The notes: generated by a model not told the origin, from the letters alone. A stretch of DNA of 47,168 nt from Roseomonas sp. 18066 (GCF_902706185.1 NZ_CACSJM010000028.1:1-47168); one strand, 5' to 3'; positions 31,129-40,220 are shown, numbered from the stretch's first letter. Program-made: numbers and translations.

Positions 31129-32073
31129 ATGATTCTGCCATTGCTGCTGCTGGCGGGCTGCAGCGGCGTGCAATCGGCGCTGGACCCGGCGGGGCAGGAG
31201 GCGCGGGTGGTCGCCCGGCTGTTCTGGGTCATGCTGCTGGCCGGCACGGCGATCTGGCTGGCGATGATGGCGCTGGCCTTCCACGCCGCCCGCCGCCGCG
31301 CGCAGCCCTGGTCGGAACGCGGCGCTGTGCGGCTGATCCTCTGGGGCGGCGCGGTGGTGCCGACGCTGATCCTGGCGGCGCTGCTGGTCTTCGGCCTGGG
31401 GCTGATGCCGACGCTGCGCGCCCCCGGCCAGGGCCTGCGCATCGAGGTGCAGGGCGAGCAGTTCTGGTGGCGCGTGCGCTATGCCCTGCCCGATGGCCGC
31501 AGCCTGACCACCGCCAACGAGATCCGCCTGCCGCGCGGCCAGCGCAGCGAATTCCTGCTGACGGCGCAGGATGTCATCCATTCCTTCTGGATCCCGGTGC
31601 TGGGCGGCAAGATGGACATGATCCCCGGCGCCACCAACCGCCTGGTGCTGGAGCCGGAGAAGACCGGGCTGTTCCGCGGCGTCTGCGCCGAATTCTGCGG
31701 CTCCTCCCACGCCTTGATGGCCTTCAGCGTCGAGGTGATGGAGCCCGAGGCCTTCGAGGCCTGGCTGGCCGCCGAGATGGCGCCGGCCGCGACGCCGCGC
31801 GGCGAGGGCGCGGCGCTGTTCCTGGCGCGCGGCTGCGGCGCCTGCCACACGGTGCGCGGCACCGCGGCGGCCGGGCGCATCGGGCCGGATCTCACGCATC
31901 TGGCCGGGCGGCACAGCCTGGGCGCCGGCATCCTGCCGAACGACGCGGCCACCATCGACCGCTTCATCCGCGAGGTCGACCGCATCAAGCCCAGCGCCCG
32001 CATGCCCGGCTTCGCCATGCTGCCGCCGGCCGAGACCGCCGCCATCGCCGGCTGGCTGGGGAGCCTGCGATGA
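31129..32073 (+). CDS. ctaC: Cytochrome c oxidase subunit II with fused cytochrome c domain
   Basis: A 314-residue lipoprotein: the N-terminal LLLLAGC lipobox places the lipidated cysteine at C11. Two membrane helices follow (~28-52 and ~68-93). The cupredoxin domain has a complete CuA site: H151 (DVIHSFWIP), then C186, C190, H194 and M197 in CAEFCGSSHALM. A C-terminal class I cytochrome c domain carries the haem motif CGACH (C236-H240) and a possible axial methionine in SARMPGFAML. This is a caa3-type subunit II, accepting electrons from cytochrome c and passing them via CuA to subunit I. Its stop overlaps the next start (ATGA). Confidence 0.93.
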   Translation: MILPLLLLAGCSGVQSALDPAGQEARVVARLFWVMLLAGTAIWLAMMALAFHAARRRAQPWSERGAVRLILWGGAVVPTLILAALLVFGLGLMPTLRAPGQGLRIEVQGEQFWWRVRYALPDGRSLTTANEIRLPRGQRSEFLLTAQDVIHSFWIPVLGGKMDMIPGATNRLVLEPEKTGLFRGVCAEFCGSSHALMAFSVEVMEPEAFEAWLAAEMAPAATPRGEGAALFLARGCGACHTVRGTAAAGRIGPDLTHLAGRHSLGAGILPNDAATIDRFIREVDRIKPSARMPGFAMLPPAETAAIAGWLGSLR

Positions 32074-34583
32074 GCGAGGCGCTGCGCGCGCAGCAGGAAG
32101 CGCGGCTGAAGCGCGTCTGGGCCTCGCCGCCCGGCTGGCGCTACTGGTCGGCGGTGAACAACACCGAGGTCGGCCGCTGGTACACGGCCACCGCCTTCGC
32201 CTTCTTCCTGTTTGCCGGCGTCCTGGCCCTGCTGGTGCGGGCGCAGCTGGCGGTCCCCGAGAACGACCTGGTCTCGGCCGGCCGCTACAACCAGCTCTTC
32301 ACTCTGCACGGCACGGCGATGATGTTCCTGTTCGCCGTGCCGATCTTCGAGGCCGTCGCGATCCTGCTGCTGCCGACCATGCTGGCGGCGCGCGACCTGC
32401 CGTTTCCGCGGCTCTCGGCCTTCGGCTACTGGTGCTTCCTGATCGGCGGAGTCTTCGTCTGCGGCTCGATCTTCTTCAACGCGGCGCCGGATGGCGGCTG
32501 GTTCATGTATCCGCCGCTGACCACCAACCCGAAGCTGACCGGGATCGGCGCCGATATCTGGCTGCTCGGCCTGTCCTTCATCGAGGTCGCCTCGATCGCC
32601 GCCGCCGTCGAGCTGATCGTCGGCGTGCTGAAATGCCGGCCGCCGGGCATGCGCATCAACACCATGCCGCTCTATTGCTGGTATGTGCTGATCGTCGGCG
32701 GCATGATTCTCTTCGCGTTTCCACCGCTGATCGCTGGCGATATTCTCTTTGAGCTGCAGCGGCTGGCGGACTGGCCCTTCTTCGACCCGGCGCGCGGCGG
32801 CGACCCGCTGCTGTGGCAGCACCTGTTCTGGATCTTCGGCCATCCGGAGGTCTATATCGTCTTCCTGCCCTCCATCGCCCTGCTTGCGATGATGGTGCCG
32901 AGCTTCGCCCGCCGCCCGATCATCGGCTATTCCTGGATCGTGCTGGCCGCCATCGGCACCGGCTTCCTGAGCTTCGGGCTCTGGGTGCACCACATGTTCA
33001 CCACCGGCCTGCCGGCCATCTCGGTGGGATTCTTCTCGGCGGCGTCGGAGGCGGTGGCCATCCCGACCGGCGTGCAGATCTTCGTCTTCCTGGCGACGAT
33101 GCTGGCGGGGCGGGTGGTGATGTCGGTGCCGATGCTCTTCGCCGCCGGGTCGCTGGCCATCTTCGTCTGCGGCGGGCTGACCGGGGTGATGGTCGCCATC
33201 GCGCCCTTCGACTGGCAGGCGCATGACAGCTATTTCGTCGTGGCCCACCTGCACTACACCCTGGGCGGCGGCATGCTGTTCCCGCTCTTCGCCGGCGCCT
33301 ATTACTACGTGCCGCTGGTGCTGGGGCGGCCGCTGTCGGACCGCTGGGGCAAGCGCGCCTTCTGGATGATGTTCGCCGGATTCAACATCGCCTTCCTGCC
33401 GATGCACTTTACGGGGCTGCGCGGCATGCCGCGGCGCATCTTCACCTATCCGGCCGAGATCGGCTGGGACTGGCTGAACTTGGTCTCCACCCTCGGCGCC
33501 TTCCTCTTCGCCGCCGGCGTGCTGGTCTTCACCATCGACCTGTTCCTCGGCGTGCGGCGCCGCGCCCCGACGCCGCGCAACCCGTGGCAATCCGGCACGC
33601 TGGAATGGCTGGGGCCGCTGCCGGCACCGGATTACGGCGTCCGCAGCGTGCCGGCGGTCTCCTCGCGCTACCCGCTCTGGGACCAGCCGGAACTGCCGCG
33701 CGAGGTGGAGGAAGGCCGCTGGTACCTGGCCGATGCGCAGGAGGGGAAGCGCGAGACGCTGGTCACCTCGGTGCTCGATGCCGAGCCGGAGCAATGCCTG
33801 CGCGTCCCCGGCAACAGCTTCCTGCCCATGCTCTGCGCCGTGCTGATCGGCGCCAGCTTCATCGGCACCGCCTTCCACTACTACTGGAGCTCGCTGGCGA
33901 TCGGCATCGCCGGCATCTTCGCCATCATGGCCTGGCTGTGGCGCGGCACCGCGGTGATCCCGGAAGACAGCGACAAGGAGGTCGGCCGCGGGCTGCGCCT
34001 GCCGCTCTATGTCTCGGGGCCGCGCTCGGTCGGCTGGTGGGCGATGTTCATCACCATGTTCGGCGACATGACCGCCTTCGCCAGCCTGGTCTTCGGTTTT
34101 TTCTACTTCTGGACCATCCATGAGGTGTTTCCGCCACGGCTCGCGGATGGCAGCCCGATGGGCCCGGGGCTGCTCTGGCCGGCGGTGGCCGCCGTGACCC
34201 TGGCGGCGTCCTGGGGCGCCATGCTCCGAGCCCGGTCGCGCAATGCGGCGGGCAGCCCTGGCGGGCTGCGGCTCGGCCTGCTGGCGGGCATGGCGCTGGG
34301 GCTGGCCAGCGGCGCGGCCATGCTCTGGGCGCCCTGGCAGGCCGGGCTGGACCCGGTCAGCCATGCCTATCCGGCGACCGTCTGGGTGCTGCTGGGCTGG
34401 GCCGCGCTACATCTGCTGCTCGGCTTCGTCATGCAGTCCTACTGCCTGGCGCGCAGCCTGGCCGGCAAGCTGACGCAGCGCCACGACATCGATATCCACA
34501 ATGTCGTGCTCTACGGGCATTTCGCGGCGATCACCGGCGCGGTGACGCTGGCGGTCACCGCGCTGTTCCCGCTGCTGAGCTGA
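32070..34583 (+). CDS. ctaD: Cytochrome c oxidase subunits I and III, fused
   Basis: An 837-residue multi-span protein joining the catalytic subunit I (residues ~1-540) to subunit III (~620-837). The six metal-ligand histidines are visible: H80 (TLHGTAMMF), H258 (GHPEVY, with Y262 to cross-link), H307-H308 (WVHHMF), H393 and H395 (AHLHYTLGGG). E260 of HPEVY marks the D-channel glutamate. At the K-channel position the usual lysine of PTGxK is Q336 (PTGVQIF), and E327 lies nine residues earlier. The subunit III part begins around GPRSVGWWAMFITMFGDM. The enzyme reduces oxygen to water and pumps protons. Start and stop overlap or abut neighbouring operon genes. Confidence 0.93.
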   Translation: MSEALRAQQEARLKRVWASPPGWRYWSAVNNTEVGRWYTATAFAFFLFAGVLALLVRAQLAVPENDLVSAGRYNQLFTLHGTAMMFLFAVPIFEAVAILLLPTMLAARDLPFPRLSAFGYWCFLIGGVFVCGSIFFNAAPDGGWFMYPPLTTNPKLTGIGADIWLLGLSFIEVASIAAAVELIVGVLKCRPPGMRINTMPLYCWYVLIVGGMILFAFPPLIAGDILFELQRLADWPFFDPARGGDPLLWQHLFWIFGHPEVYIVFLPSIALLAMMVPSFARRPIIGYSWIVLAAIGTGFLSFGLWVHHMFTTGLPAISVGFFSAASEAVAIPTGVQIFVFLATMLAGRVVMSVPMLFAAGSLAIFVCGGLTGVMVAIAPFDWQAHDSYFVVAHLHYTLGGGMLFPLFAGAYYYVPLVLGRPLSDRWGKRAFWMMFAGFNIAFLPMHFTGLRGMPRRIFTYPAEIGWDWLNLVSTLGAFLFAAGVLVFTIDLFLGVRRRAPTPRNPWQSGTLEWLGPLPAPDYGVRSVPAVSSRYPLWDQPELPREVEEGRWYLADAQEGKRETLVTSVLDAEPEQCLRVPGNSFLPMLCAVLIGASFIGTAFHYYWSSLAIGIAGIFAIMAWLWRGTAVIPEDSDKEVGRGLRLPLYVSGPRSVGWWAMFITMFGDMTAFASLVFGFFYFWTIHEVFPPRLADGSPMGPGLLWPAVAAVTLAASWGAMLRARSRNAAGSPGGLRLGLLAGMALGLASGAAMLWAPWQAGLDPVSHAYPATVWVLLGWAALHLLLGFVMQSYCLARSLAGKLTQRHDIDIHNVVLYGHFAAITGAVTLAVTALFPLLS

Positions 34584-34595
34584 GGGGATCGGCCG

Positions 34596-35000
34596 ATGGT
34601 GCTCCGCCTGCGCGACCGGGCCGATCTCTGGACCCTGCTGATGCCGCCCACGGTCTGGGCGTCGCATTTCCTCTACTGCTATGTCGTGGCCGCCGTGCAA
34701 TGCGCCAAGGCCGGCATCAGCCTGACCGCGCCGCAAGGCGGCCAGACCTTCGCGCCGCTCGGGTCGGTGCCGCTGCTGGTCGGCCTCGGCACGCTGGCGG
34801 CGCTGGCGCTGATCCTGGTCGGCGCGCGCCAGGCCTGGCGGCATCTGGGCCAGGGCTTGCACGACCTGCCGCATGACGCCGCGACCGCCGAGGACCGGCA
34901 GCGCTTCCTCGGCTATGCCACGCTGCTGCTCTCGGCCCTGAGCTTCGTCAGCGTCATCTTCATCGCATTGCCCGCCTTCCTGATCCGGGATTGCCGCTGA
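34596..35000 (+). CDS. Small three-helix membrane protein of the oxidase operon
   Basis: A 134-residue protein with three predicted membrane segments (about residues 12-34, 56-77 and 106-129) and a short charged loop, HDLPHDAATAEDRQ. It sits 12 bp after the fused subunit I/III gene and overlaps the start of the CtaG gene (TGATG). It is therefore probably an accessory or subunit IV-like component of the oxidase. I do not recognise a named family. The TVWASHFLYCYVVAAVQC segment is the most distinctive part and could hold a functional histidine or cysteine. Confidence 0.75.
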   Translation: MVLRLRDRADLWTLLMPPTVWASHFLYCYVVAAVQCAKAGISLTAPQGGQTFAPLGSVPLLVGLGTLAALALILVGARQAWRHLGQGLHDLPHDAATAEDRQRFLGYATLLLSALSFVSVIFIALPAFLIRDCR

Positions 35001-35599
35001 TGCGCGGCCTGGCGCTGCCCGCCGGCATCGGGGTGCTGGCCCTGGCCTGGGGCGGGCCGCTTTATGCCGCGCTCGGCCCCAGCTTCACCGGCGGCATGGT
35101 GCGGCACATGGCGGTGGTCGCCGTGGCCGGGCCGCTGATCGCCATCGGCCTGTCCGGCGGGCGTTTCGACGTCACCACCCGCTGGCCCCGCCTGGCCGGC
35201 CCGATCGCCGCCTCGGTCTTCGAATTCCTGGCGGTCTGGGGCTGGCATCTGCCGGGGCCGCACAATGCGGCCTCGACGTCGCTCGGCTTTCGCGGGCTCG
35301 AGCAGGGAACCTTCCTGGCGGCGGGGCTGCTGCTCTGGATGGCGAGCATCGGCCCGGGCGCGCGTGGGGCAGGGGGCATCGTCGCGCTGCTGCTGACCTC
35401 GATGCACATGACGCTGCTCGGCGCGCTGCTGACGCTGGCGCCGCGGCCGCTTTACGACCACGAGGCCTGCCTCGGCCTGACCGTGCTGGAAGACCAGAGC
35501 CTGGGCGGCGTCGTCATGCTGCTGGTCGGCGGCGCGGCCTATCTGGCCGGCGGGCTGGTCCTGGCCGCGCGGCTGCTGCGCGAGGAGCGCCCGGCATGA
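35000..35599 (+). CDS. ctaG: Cytochrome c oxidase assembly protein, CtaG (caa3 type)
   Basis: A 199-residue membrane protein with about five to six helices and the features of the CtaG_caa3 family: GGMVRHMAVVAVAGPLIAIG, EFLAVWGWHLPGPHNAA, and LLLTSMHMTLLGALLTLAPR with YDHEACLGL. The conserved histidines and methionines on or near helices fit a copper-handling role in building the CuB/CuA centres. I chose the ATG at 35000, overlapping the preceding stop, over a TTG three codons earlier. It overlaps the triheme cytochrome gene by four bases (ATGA). Confidence 0.85.
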   Translation: MRGLALPAGIGVLALAWGGPLYAALGPSFTGGMVRHMAVVAVAGPLIAIGLSGGRFDVTTRWPRLAGPIAASVFEFLAVWGWHLPGPHNAASTSLGFRGLEQGTFLAAGLLLWMASIGPGARGAGGIVALLLTSMHMTLLGALLTLAPRPLYDHEACLGLTVLEDQSLGGVVMLLVGGAAYLAGGLVLAARLLREERPA

Positions 35600-36675
35600 C
35601 GATCCGCCTCACCTGGCGCCGGCTGCTGGCGGGGGCGATCGGGCTCGGCCTCGGCGGGTTGCTCTTCGTCTTCTCCGGCCTGTTCAATGTCGCTGCCACC
35701 GGCGGGCACTGGGCGGTCACCGACTGGCTGCTGCATGGCGCCATGCGCAGCTCGGTCCGCACTTATTCGCTGCTGGTCGAGGCGCCGCCGCCGCTCGACG
35801 ACCGCGCCCTGCAGGCCCGCGGCGCCGGGCATTACGCCGAGGGCTGCGCGCCCTGCCACGGCGCGCCCGGCCAGCCGCAGAACCCGGCCATGCAGCGCAG
35901 CACCCCGCCGCCGCCCGACTTCTCCGCAGGCCTGGACGAGTGGGAACCGAAGGAACTGTTCCGCATCGTGCAGCATGGCGTGCGCTACACCGGCATGCCG
36001 GGCTGGATCGCGCCCGACCGGCATGACGAGATCTGGGCGATGGTCGCGCTGCTGGAGGCGCTGCCGGCGCTGTCGCCGCAGGCATACCGCGCGCTGGCCG
36101 ATGGCGAGATGGCGGGCCGGCCGCAAGGCGGGCAGGGGGTGGAGGCGGCGCTGGCCGATTGCGCCCGCTGCCACAACCGCGATGGGCTGGGCCGCGATGG
36201 CGCCGCCTTTCCACGCCTGGCCGGCCTGCCCGAGGATTATCTGCTGTCCTCGCTGCGCGCCTTCGCCAGCGGCGATCGGCCCAGCGCGCTGATGCAGCTG
36301 CCGGTGGGCGGGCTGGACGACGCCATGCTGCAGGCCCTGGCGCGCCATTACGCCGCCCAGCCGGCCGCGCCGCAGCCCGCCGGCGCCGATGTGCCACCCG
36401 CCATGCTGGAGGTAGGCGCGCGCATCGCCCGCGACGGCCTGCCCGCCGCCCAGCTGCCTGCCTGCCTGTCCTGCCACGGCGGCGCGGCGCGGGCGCGCAA
36501 CCCGGCCTGGCCGCGGCTGGACGGCCAGCACGCCGCCTATCTGGAAGGCCAGCTGGCGCTGTTCCGCGACGGCCAGCGGCGGGAGCCGGTGATGCGCGCC
36601 ATCGGCGACCGCCTGACCGCCGGCCAGGCGCGGGCCGTCGCCGCCTGGTTCGCCACCCAGGCGGAGACGCCGTAG
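35596..36675 (+). CDS. Membrane-anchored triheme cytochrome c
   Basis: A 359-residue protein with an uncleaved-looking N-terminal helix (LLAGAIGLGLGGLLFVFSGL). Three class I cytochrome c domains follow, each with a haem-attachment motif: CAPCH at C84, CARCH at C189 and CLSCH at C290. Candidate axial methionines include GMPGW and the RREPVMRAIG region. The second and third domains resemble a cytochrome c4-type pair. It is the last gene of the oxidase operon, overlapping CtaG. It is likely the immediate electron donor, linking the bc1 complex, an alcohol dehydrogenase or a c-type cytochrome pool to the oxidase. Confidence 0.88.
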   Translation: MTIRLTWRRLLAGAIGLGLGGLLFVFSGLFNVAATGGHWAVTDWLLHGAMRSSVRTYSLLVEAPPPLDDRALQARGAGHYAEGCAPCHGAPGQPQNPAMQRSTPPPPDFSAGLDEWEPKELFRIVQHGVRYTGMPGWIAPDRHDEIWAMVALLEALPALSPQAYRALADGEMAGRPQGGQGVEAALADCARCHNRDGLGRDGAAFPRLAGLPEDYLLSSLRAFASGDRPSALMQLPVGGLDDAMLQALARHYAAQPAAPQPAGADVPPAMLEVGARIARDGLPAAQLPACLSCHGGAARARNPAWPRLDGQHAAYLEGQLALFRDGQRREPVMRAIGDRLTAGQARAVAAWFATQAETP

Positions 36676-36718
36676 CGGACGGATGCCCAGTTACCGCATA
36701 AGGGAAATTATGTTAAAT

Positions 36719-37810
36719 TCAGGCGGCCGCGACGCTGACCCGCCCGGCATCCTCCGCCGCCGCGATCTCGCGCAGCAAGGGCAGCAGCTCCTGGCCGTAT
36801 TGCACGGTATCCGGCACCGGGTCCCAGCCGCGCAGGATGTAGTGCGACACGCCGATCTGGCGATAGCGCAGCATGGCGCGCGCCACCTGCTCGGCGGTGC
36901 CGACCAGCGCGGTGGAATTGCCGCGCCCGCCCAGCACGCCGGCCATGGCGGTCCAGAGCCGCTCGTCCAGCACCTCGCCGCGCTGCGACAGCCCGACCAG
37001 GCGCTGCGAATTCACCGCCTGCCCGGCCTGCAGCCCGGCCGTGCCCAGCCTCCGCTGCTTGGCCAGGGCGCGTTCGCGGATGGCATGCGCCTTCTCCCAG
37101 GCCTGCTTCTCGGTGGCCGCGATGATCGGCCGGTTCGACCAGGAGAAAGCGATCTCCTTGCCCGGCGGCACGCCGTCGCGCACCCGCTGCAGCACGGCCG
37201 CCGTATCGGCCAGCGGCTCGCCGAACAGCGCATAGACATGGGCGTGCCGGCCGGCGACATCGATCGCCGCCGGCGAAGCGCCGCCGAAGAAGATCGGGAT
37301 GCCGCCCGGCTGCAGCGGCCGGATATCCGACCAGGCCTGCTGCGCGCGATAGAACTCGCCGTCATGGTCGAAGGGCGCCGTGGCATCCCAGGTCCGGCGC
37401 AGCACCGACAAGAATTCGTCGGTGCGGCGATAGCGGGCGGCGTGGTCGGCGAAGTCGCCATCCTTGCGCTGGTCGGCATCCTCGCCGCCGGAGATGACAT
37501 GCAGCGCCAGCCGCCCGCCGGTCAGGTGGTCCAGCGTCGCCAGCTTGCGCGCCGCCAGCGTCGGCGCCACGAAGCCCGGCCGGTGCGCGATCAGGAAGTT
37601 GATCTTCCTGGCCACCGCTGCCGCCTGGGCCAGCACCAGGAAGCCGTCGGCGGCATTGGTCCAATAGCCGGCGAGGACACGGTCGAAGCCGCCCGCCTCA
37701 TGCGCCAGGGTGAGCTCGGCGATGTGGTTGGGCTGGAAGGGCGCGCCGGTCTGGACCTCGAGATCGGAGGTCGGCCGGGCCCAGATCATGCCGGTGATGT
37801 GCAGGCTCAT
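36719..37810 (-). CDS. LLM class flavin-dependent monooxygenase (SsuD-like)
   Basis: A 363-residue bacterial luciferase-like TIM-barrel enzyme using reduced FMN and oxygen. The sequence follows the alkanesulfonate monooxygenase subgroup: LAGYWTNAADGFLVLAQAAA, RPGFVAPTLAARKLATLDHL, TGGRLALHVISGGEDADQRK, YRRTDEFLSVLRRTWD, PIFFGGASPAAIDVAGRHAH, and a C-terminal GVSHYILRGWDPVPDTVQYG. No flavin reductase gene is adjacent. It is the final gene of the nine-gene minus-strand operon, 31 bp after a receptor gene. It probably oxygenates the imported compound or an intermediate. Sulfonate as substrate is only one option. Confidence 0.9.
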   Translation of the reverse strand: MSLHITGMIWARPTSDLEVQTGAPFQPNHIAELTLAHEAGGFDRVLAGYWTNAADGFLVLAQAAAVARKINFLIAHRPGFVAPTLAARKLATLDHLTGGRLALHVISGGEDADQRKDGDFADHAARYRRTDEFLSVLRRTWDATAPFDHDGEFYRAQQAWSDIRPLQPGGIPIFFGGASPAAIDVAGRHAHVYALFGEPLADTAAVLQRVRDGVPPGKEIAFSWSNRPIIAATEKQAWEKAHAIRERALAKQRRLGTAGLQAGQAVNSQRLVGLSQRGEVLDERLWTAMAGVLGGRGNSTALVGTAEQVARAMLRYRQIGVSHYILRGWDPVPDTVQYGQELLPLLREIAAAEDAGRVSVAAA

Positions 37811-37841
37811 GCAACGGATCCTTGCGATGGCGACGCCGGCC

Positions 37842-39416
37842 TCAGCCGCGCCGCAGGTTCCAGAACAGCGGGAAGCCAGGGACGCGATCCTGCAGCTCGG
37901 CGCGCAGCGCGGTGCGCGGGCGGCCGGTGCCGGTGGGCACGTAGATCACCTCTTCCAGCGCCAGGCGCTGGATCTCGGCGGCGATGCCGCGGCGGCCGGC
38001 CTCGTCGGGCGCGGCGAACCAGCGCTCGCGCAACGCCTCCAGCGCCGGCACGGTCGGCCAGCCGAGATAGCCGTCGAGACCGTTGCCGCGCAGCAGCGGA
38101 TGCGTCGCCGGATCGGCGAAGTCATAGGCGGTGAAGCCGCTGATGAAGGCGGACCAGCCGCCCTTCTCCAGCGGCTCGCGCGAGGTGCGCCGCTGCAGCA
38201 GCGTGCCCCAGTCGGATTGCGCGAAATCGACCTCGAAGCCGGCGCGCTGCAGCAGGTCGGCGGCGACCGGCGCCACGGCGGCGATGGCCGGAATGTCGGT
38301 GGCGCCCAGCACCCGCGCCGGGGCCGAGGCCCTGCCCGCCTCGCGCAGCAGGGCCTTGGCGCGGTCCAGCTGGCCGCCCTTGACCCAGTCCAGCCCGGCA
38401 TCGCTGGCCATCGGCGTGCCCGGCGTGAAGACGCCTGTGCCCGCCTGCCAGAAAGCCGGATCGGTGCCGTAGTTGGAGATGAGGAAGTCTTCCTGCCGCG
38501 CGGCGAGCAGCACCGCTTGGCGCACCCGCTTGTCGTCGAAGGGCGCCTGCAGATGGTTCAGCCGCAGGAAGCCGTTGCTGCCGGCCGGGTCCAGCACCTC
38601 GACCCGGATGCCGCGGCTGCGCGCCAGGAACAGCGACAGGTCGGCATCCGGCTGCTCGAACCAGTCGACCTCGCCGGCCTGCAGCGCCGCGGCGGCGGTG
38701 CCGCTATCGGCGATGATGCGCCATTCGATGCGGTCGAAGACGGCGCGCTTGCTGCCGGCGAGGAAGTCGGCGCTTGTGTCGGGCCGCGGCACATAGCCGT
38801 CATGCCGGGCATAGACCGCGCGATCGCCCGAGACATACTCCTCCGGCATGAAGCGATAGGGGCCGGAGCCGGTGGTCTCGGTGATCTGGCGGAAGGCGTC
38901 GGTCTGCGCCACGCGCTCCGGCATGATGAAGGGCGGCTGCCCGGCCAGGGCCAGCGCCGCCGGCAGCAGCGGGAAAGGCTGCTTCAGGCGGAACTGGAGG
39001 CGGCGGTCGTCCAGCGCCGACAGCTCCTCCGTCAGGCTCAGCAGCTTCTGCCCATAGGCGACGCGCTGCGCCCAGCGGCGGATGCTGGCGACGGCGTCGC
39101 GGGCGCGCACCGGCGCGCCGTCATGGAAGCGCAGATTGTCGCGCAGCGTGATGATCCAGCGTCGGCCGTCATCTTCCACGACATGGCCGGCGGCCATCTG
39201 CGGATGCACGGCGAATTTCCGGTCGATGGCGTAGAGCGTGTCATAGACCAGGTAGCCATGGTTGCGGGCGATATGCGCCGTGGTCCAGATCGGGTCGAAG
39301 GAGCTCAGATTGGCCTGGGGCACGAAGCGCAGCACGCGGGCGCGGCTGTCCTGGGCGAGCGCCGGGCGGGCCAGCAGGCCGGCGGCGGAGGCGGCCAGGA
39401 AATGGCGTCGGTTCAT
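37842..39416 (-). CDS. ABC transporter substrate-binding protein, family 5
   Basis: A 524-residue peptide-type receptor with a twin-arginine-like signal (MNRRHFLAASAAGLLARPAL, cleaved after ALA). It has a complete family-5 body: FVPQANLSSFDPIW, FHDGAPVRARDAV, GSGPYRFMPEEYVSGD, and QRRTSREPLEKGGW near residue 420. It is closely related to the receptor at 10810-12390 and more distant from the one at 43613-45199 in its own operon. It is the eighth gene of the operon and probably provides a second ligand specificity for the DppB/DppC-type permeases encoded upstream. Confidence 0.92.
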   Translation of the reverse strand: MNRRHFLAASAAGLLARPALAQDSRARVLRFVPQANLSSFDPIWTTAHIARNHGYLVYDTLYAIDRKFAVHPQMAAGHVVEDDGRRWIITLRDNLRFHDGAPVRARDAVASIRRWAQRVAYGQKLLSLTEELSALDDRRLQFRLKQPFPLLPAALALAGQPPFIMPERVAQTDAFRQITETTGSGPYRFMPEEYVSGDRAVYARHDGYVPRPDTSADFLAGSKRAVFDRIEWRIIADSGTAAAALQAGEVDWFEQPDADLSLFLARSRGIRVEVLDPAGSNGFLRLNHLQAPFDDKRVRQAVLLAARQEDFLISNYGTDPAFWQAGTGVFTPGTPMASDAGLDWVKGGQLDRAKALLREAGRASAPARVLGATDIPAIAAVAPVAADLLQRAGFEVDFAQSDWGTLLQRRTSREPLEKGGWSAFISGFTAYDFADPATHPLLRGNGLDGYLGWPTVPALEALRERWFAAPDEAGRRGIAAEIQRLALEEVIYVPTGTGRPRTALRAELQDRVPGFPLFWNLRRG

Positions 39417-39449
39417 CTTGTTGGTCCGTGTGACAGGCTGGAAGGAGGG

Positions 39450-40220
39450 CTAGAGACGCTGGCCGCCGCTGGCCTCGATACACTGGCCGGTGACCCAGCC
39501 GCCCTCGGCCGAGGCCAGGAAGGCGACGACGCCGGCGATGTCCTGCGGCGTGCCGACGCGGCCGAGGGCGATGCCGCGCGCGGTCACCGCGCTCTGCTCC
39601 GGGTCGCGCGCGGCGGGGTTCATGTCGGTCGCCGTGGCGCCCGGCAGCACCGCGTTGACGGTGATGCCGCGCGGCCCAAGCTGCTGCGCCAGCAGCCGCG
39701 TCAGCGCCTCCAGCCCGGCCTTGGCGGGGGCATAGGCGGCCATGGTGGGGAAGGCCGCGCGCGTGCCCATCGAGGAGATGTTGATGATCCGCCCGCCCTG
39801 GCGCAGCCGCGTCAGCGCGCCCTGGATCAGGAAGAAGGGCGCGCGCAGATTGACCTGCAGCAGCCGGTCGAATTCTTCCTCGGTGACCTGGCCGATGCGA
39901 CGGCCGCCGCTGCCGATGCCGGCATTGTTGACCAGGATGTCCAGCGCCTCGTCGCCGAAATGCGCGGTCAGCCGGGGCGCCAGCTTGTCGTGGAACCCGC
40001 GCAATATGGCGGGCTCGGCGAGGTCGGCGCGGAAGGCGAAGGCCTCGCCGCCCTCCGCCGCGATCTGCGCCACCACCGCGGCCGCCTCCGCCTCGGCGCG
40101 GGCGTAATGCACCACGACGCGGGCGCCGCCGGCGGCCAGGCGCAGCGCGATGGCGCGGCCGATGCCGCGGCTGGCGCCGGTGACCAGCGCGACGCGGCCC
40201 TGCAGCGTCAGCGCGCCCAT
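39450..40220 (-). CDS. SDR family oxidoreductase (3-oxoacyl-ACP reductase-like)
   Basis: A 256-residue classical short-chain dehydrogenase: VTGASRGIGRAIAL at the N-terminus, LVNNAGIG, INISSMGTRAAFPTMAA, catalytic Y163 and K167 (YAPAK), and the C-terminal GGWVTGQCIEASGGQ that classical SDRs commonly end with. The start ATG at 40220 overlaps the end of the acyl-CoA ligase gene by 13 bases. In this operon it may act on a beta-hydroxyacyl-CoA or an alcohol intermediate made from the ligase product. Confidence 0.92.
   Translation of the reverse strand: MGALTLQGRVALVTGASRGIGRAIALRLAAGGARVVVHYARAEAEAAAVVAQIAAEGGEAFAFRADLAEPAILRGFHDKLAPRLTAHFGDEALDILVNNAGIGSGGRRIGQVTEEEFDRLLQVNLRAPFFLIQGALTRLRQGGRIINISSMGTRAAFPTMAAYAPAKAGLEALTRLLAQQLGPRGITVNAVLPGATATDMNPAARDPEQSAVTARGIALGRVGTPQDIAGVVAFLASAEGGWVTGQCIEASGGQRL

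Noticed and set aside
31479..34364. A 961-codon antisense frame over the oxidase operon
   Set aside because: It is low-complexity, Gln/Asp/His/Arg-rich, and lies opposite fully conserved oxidase subunits.
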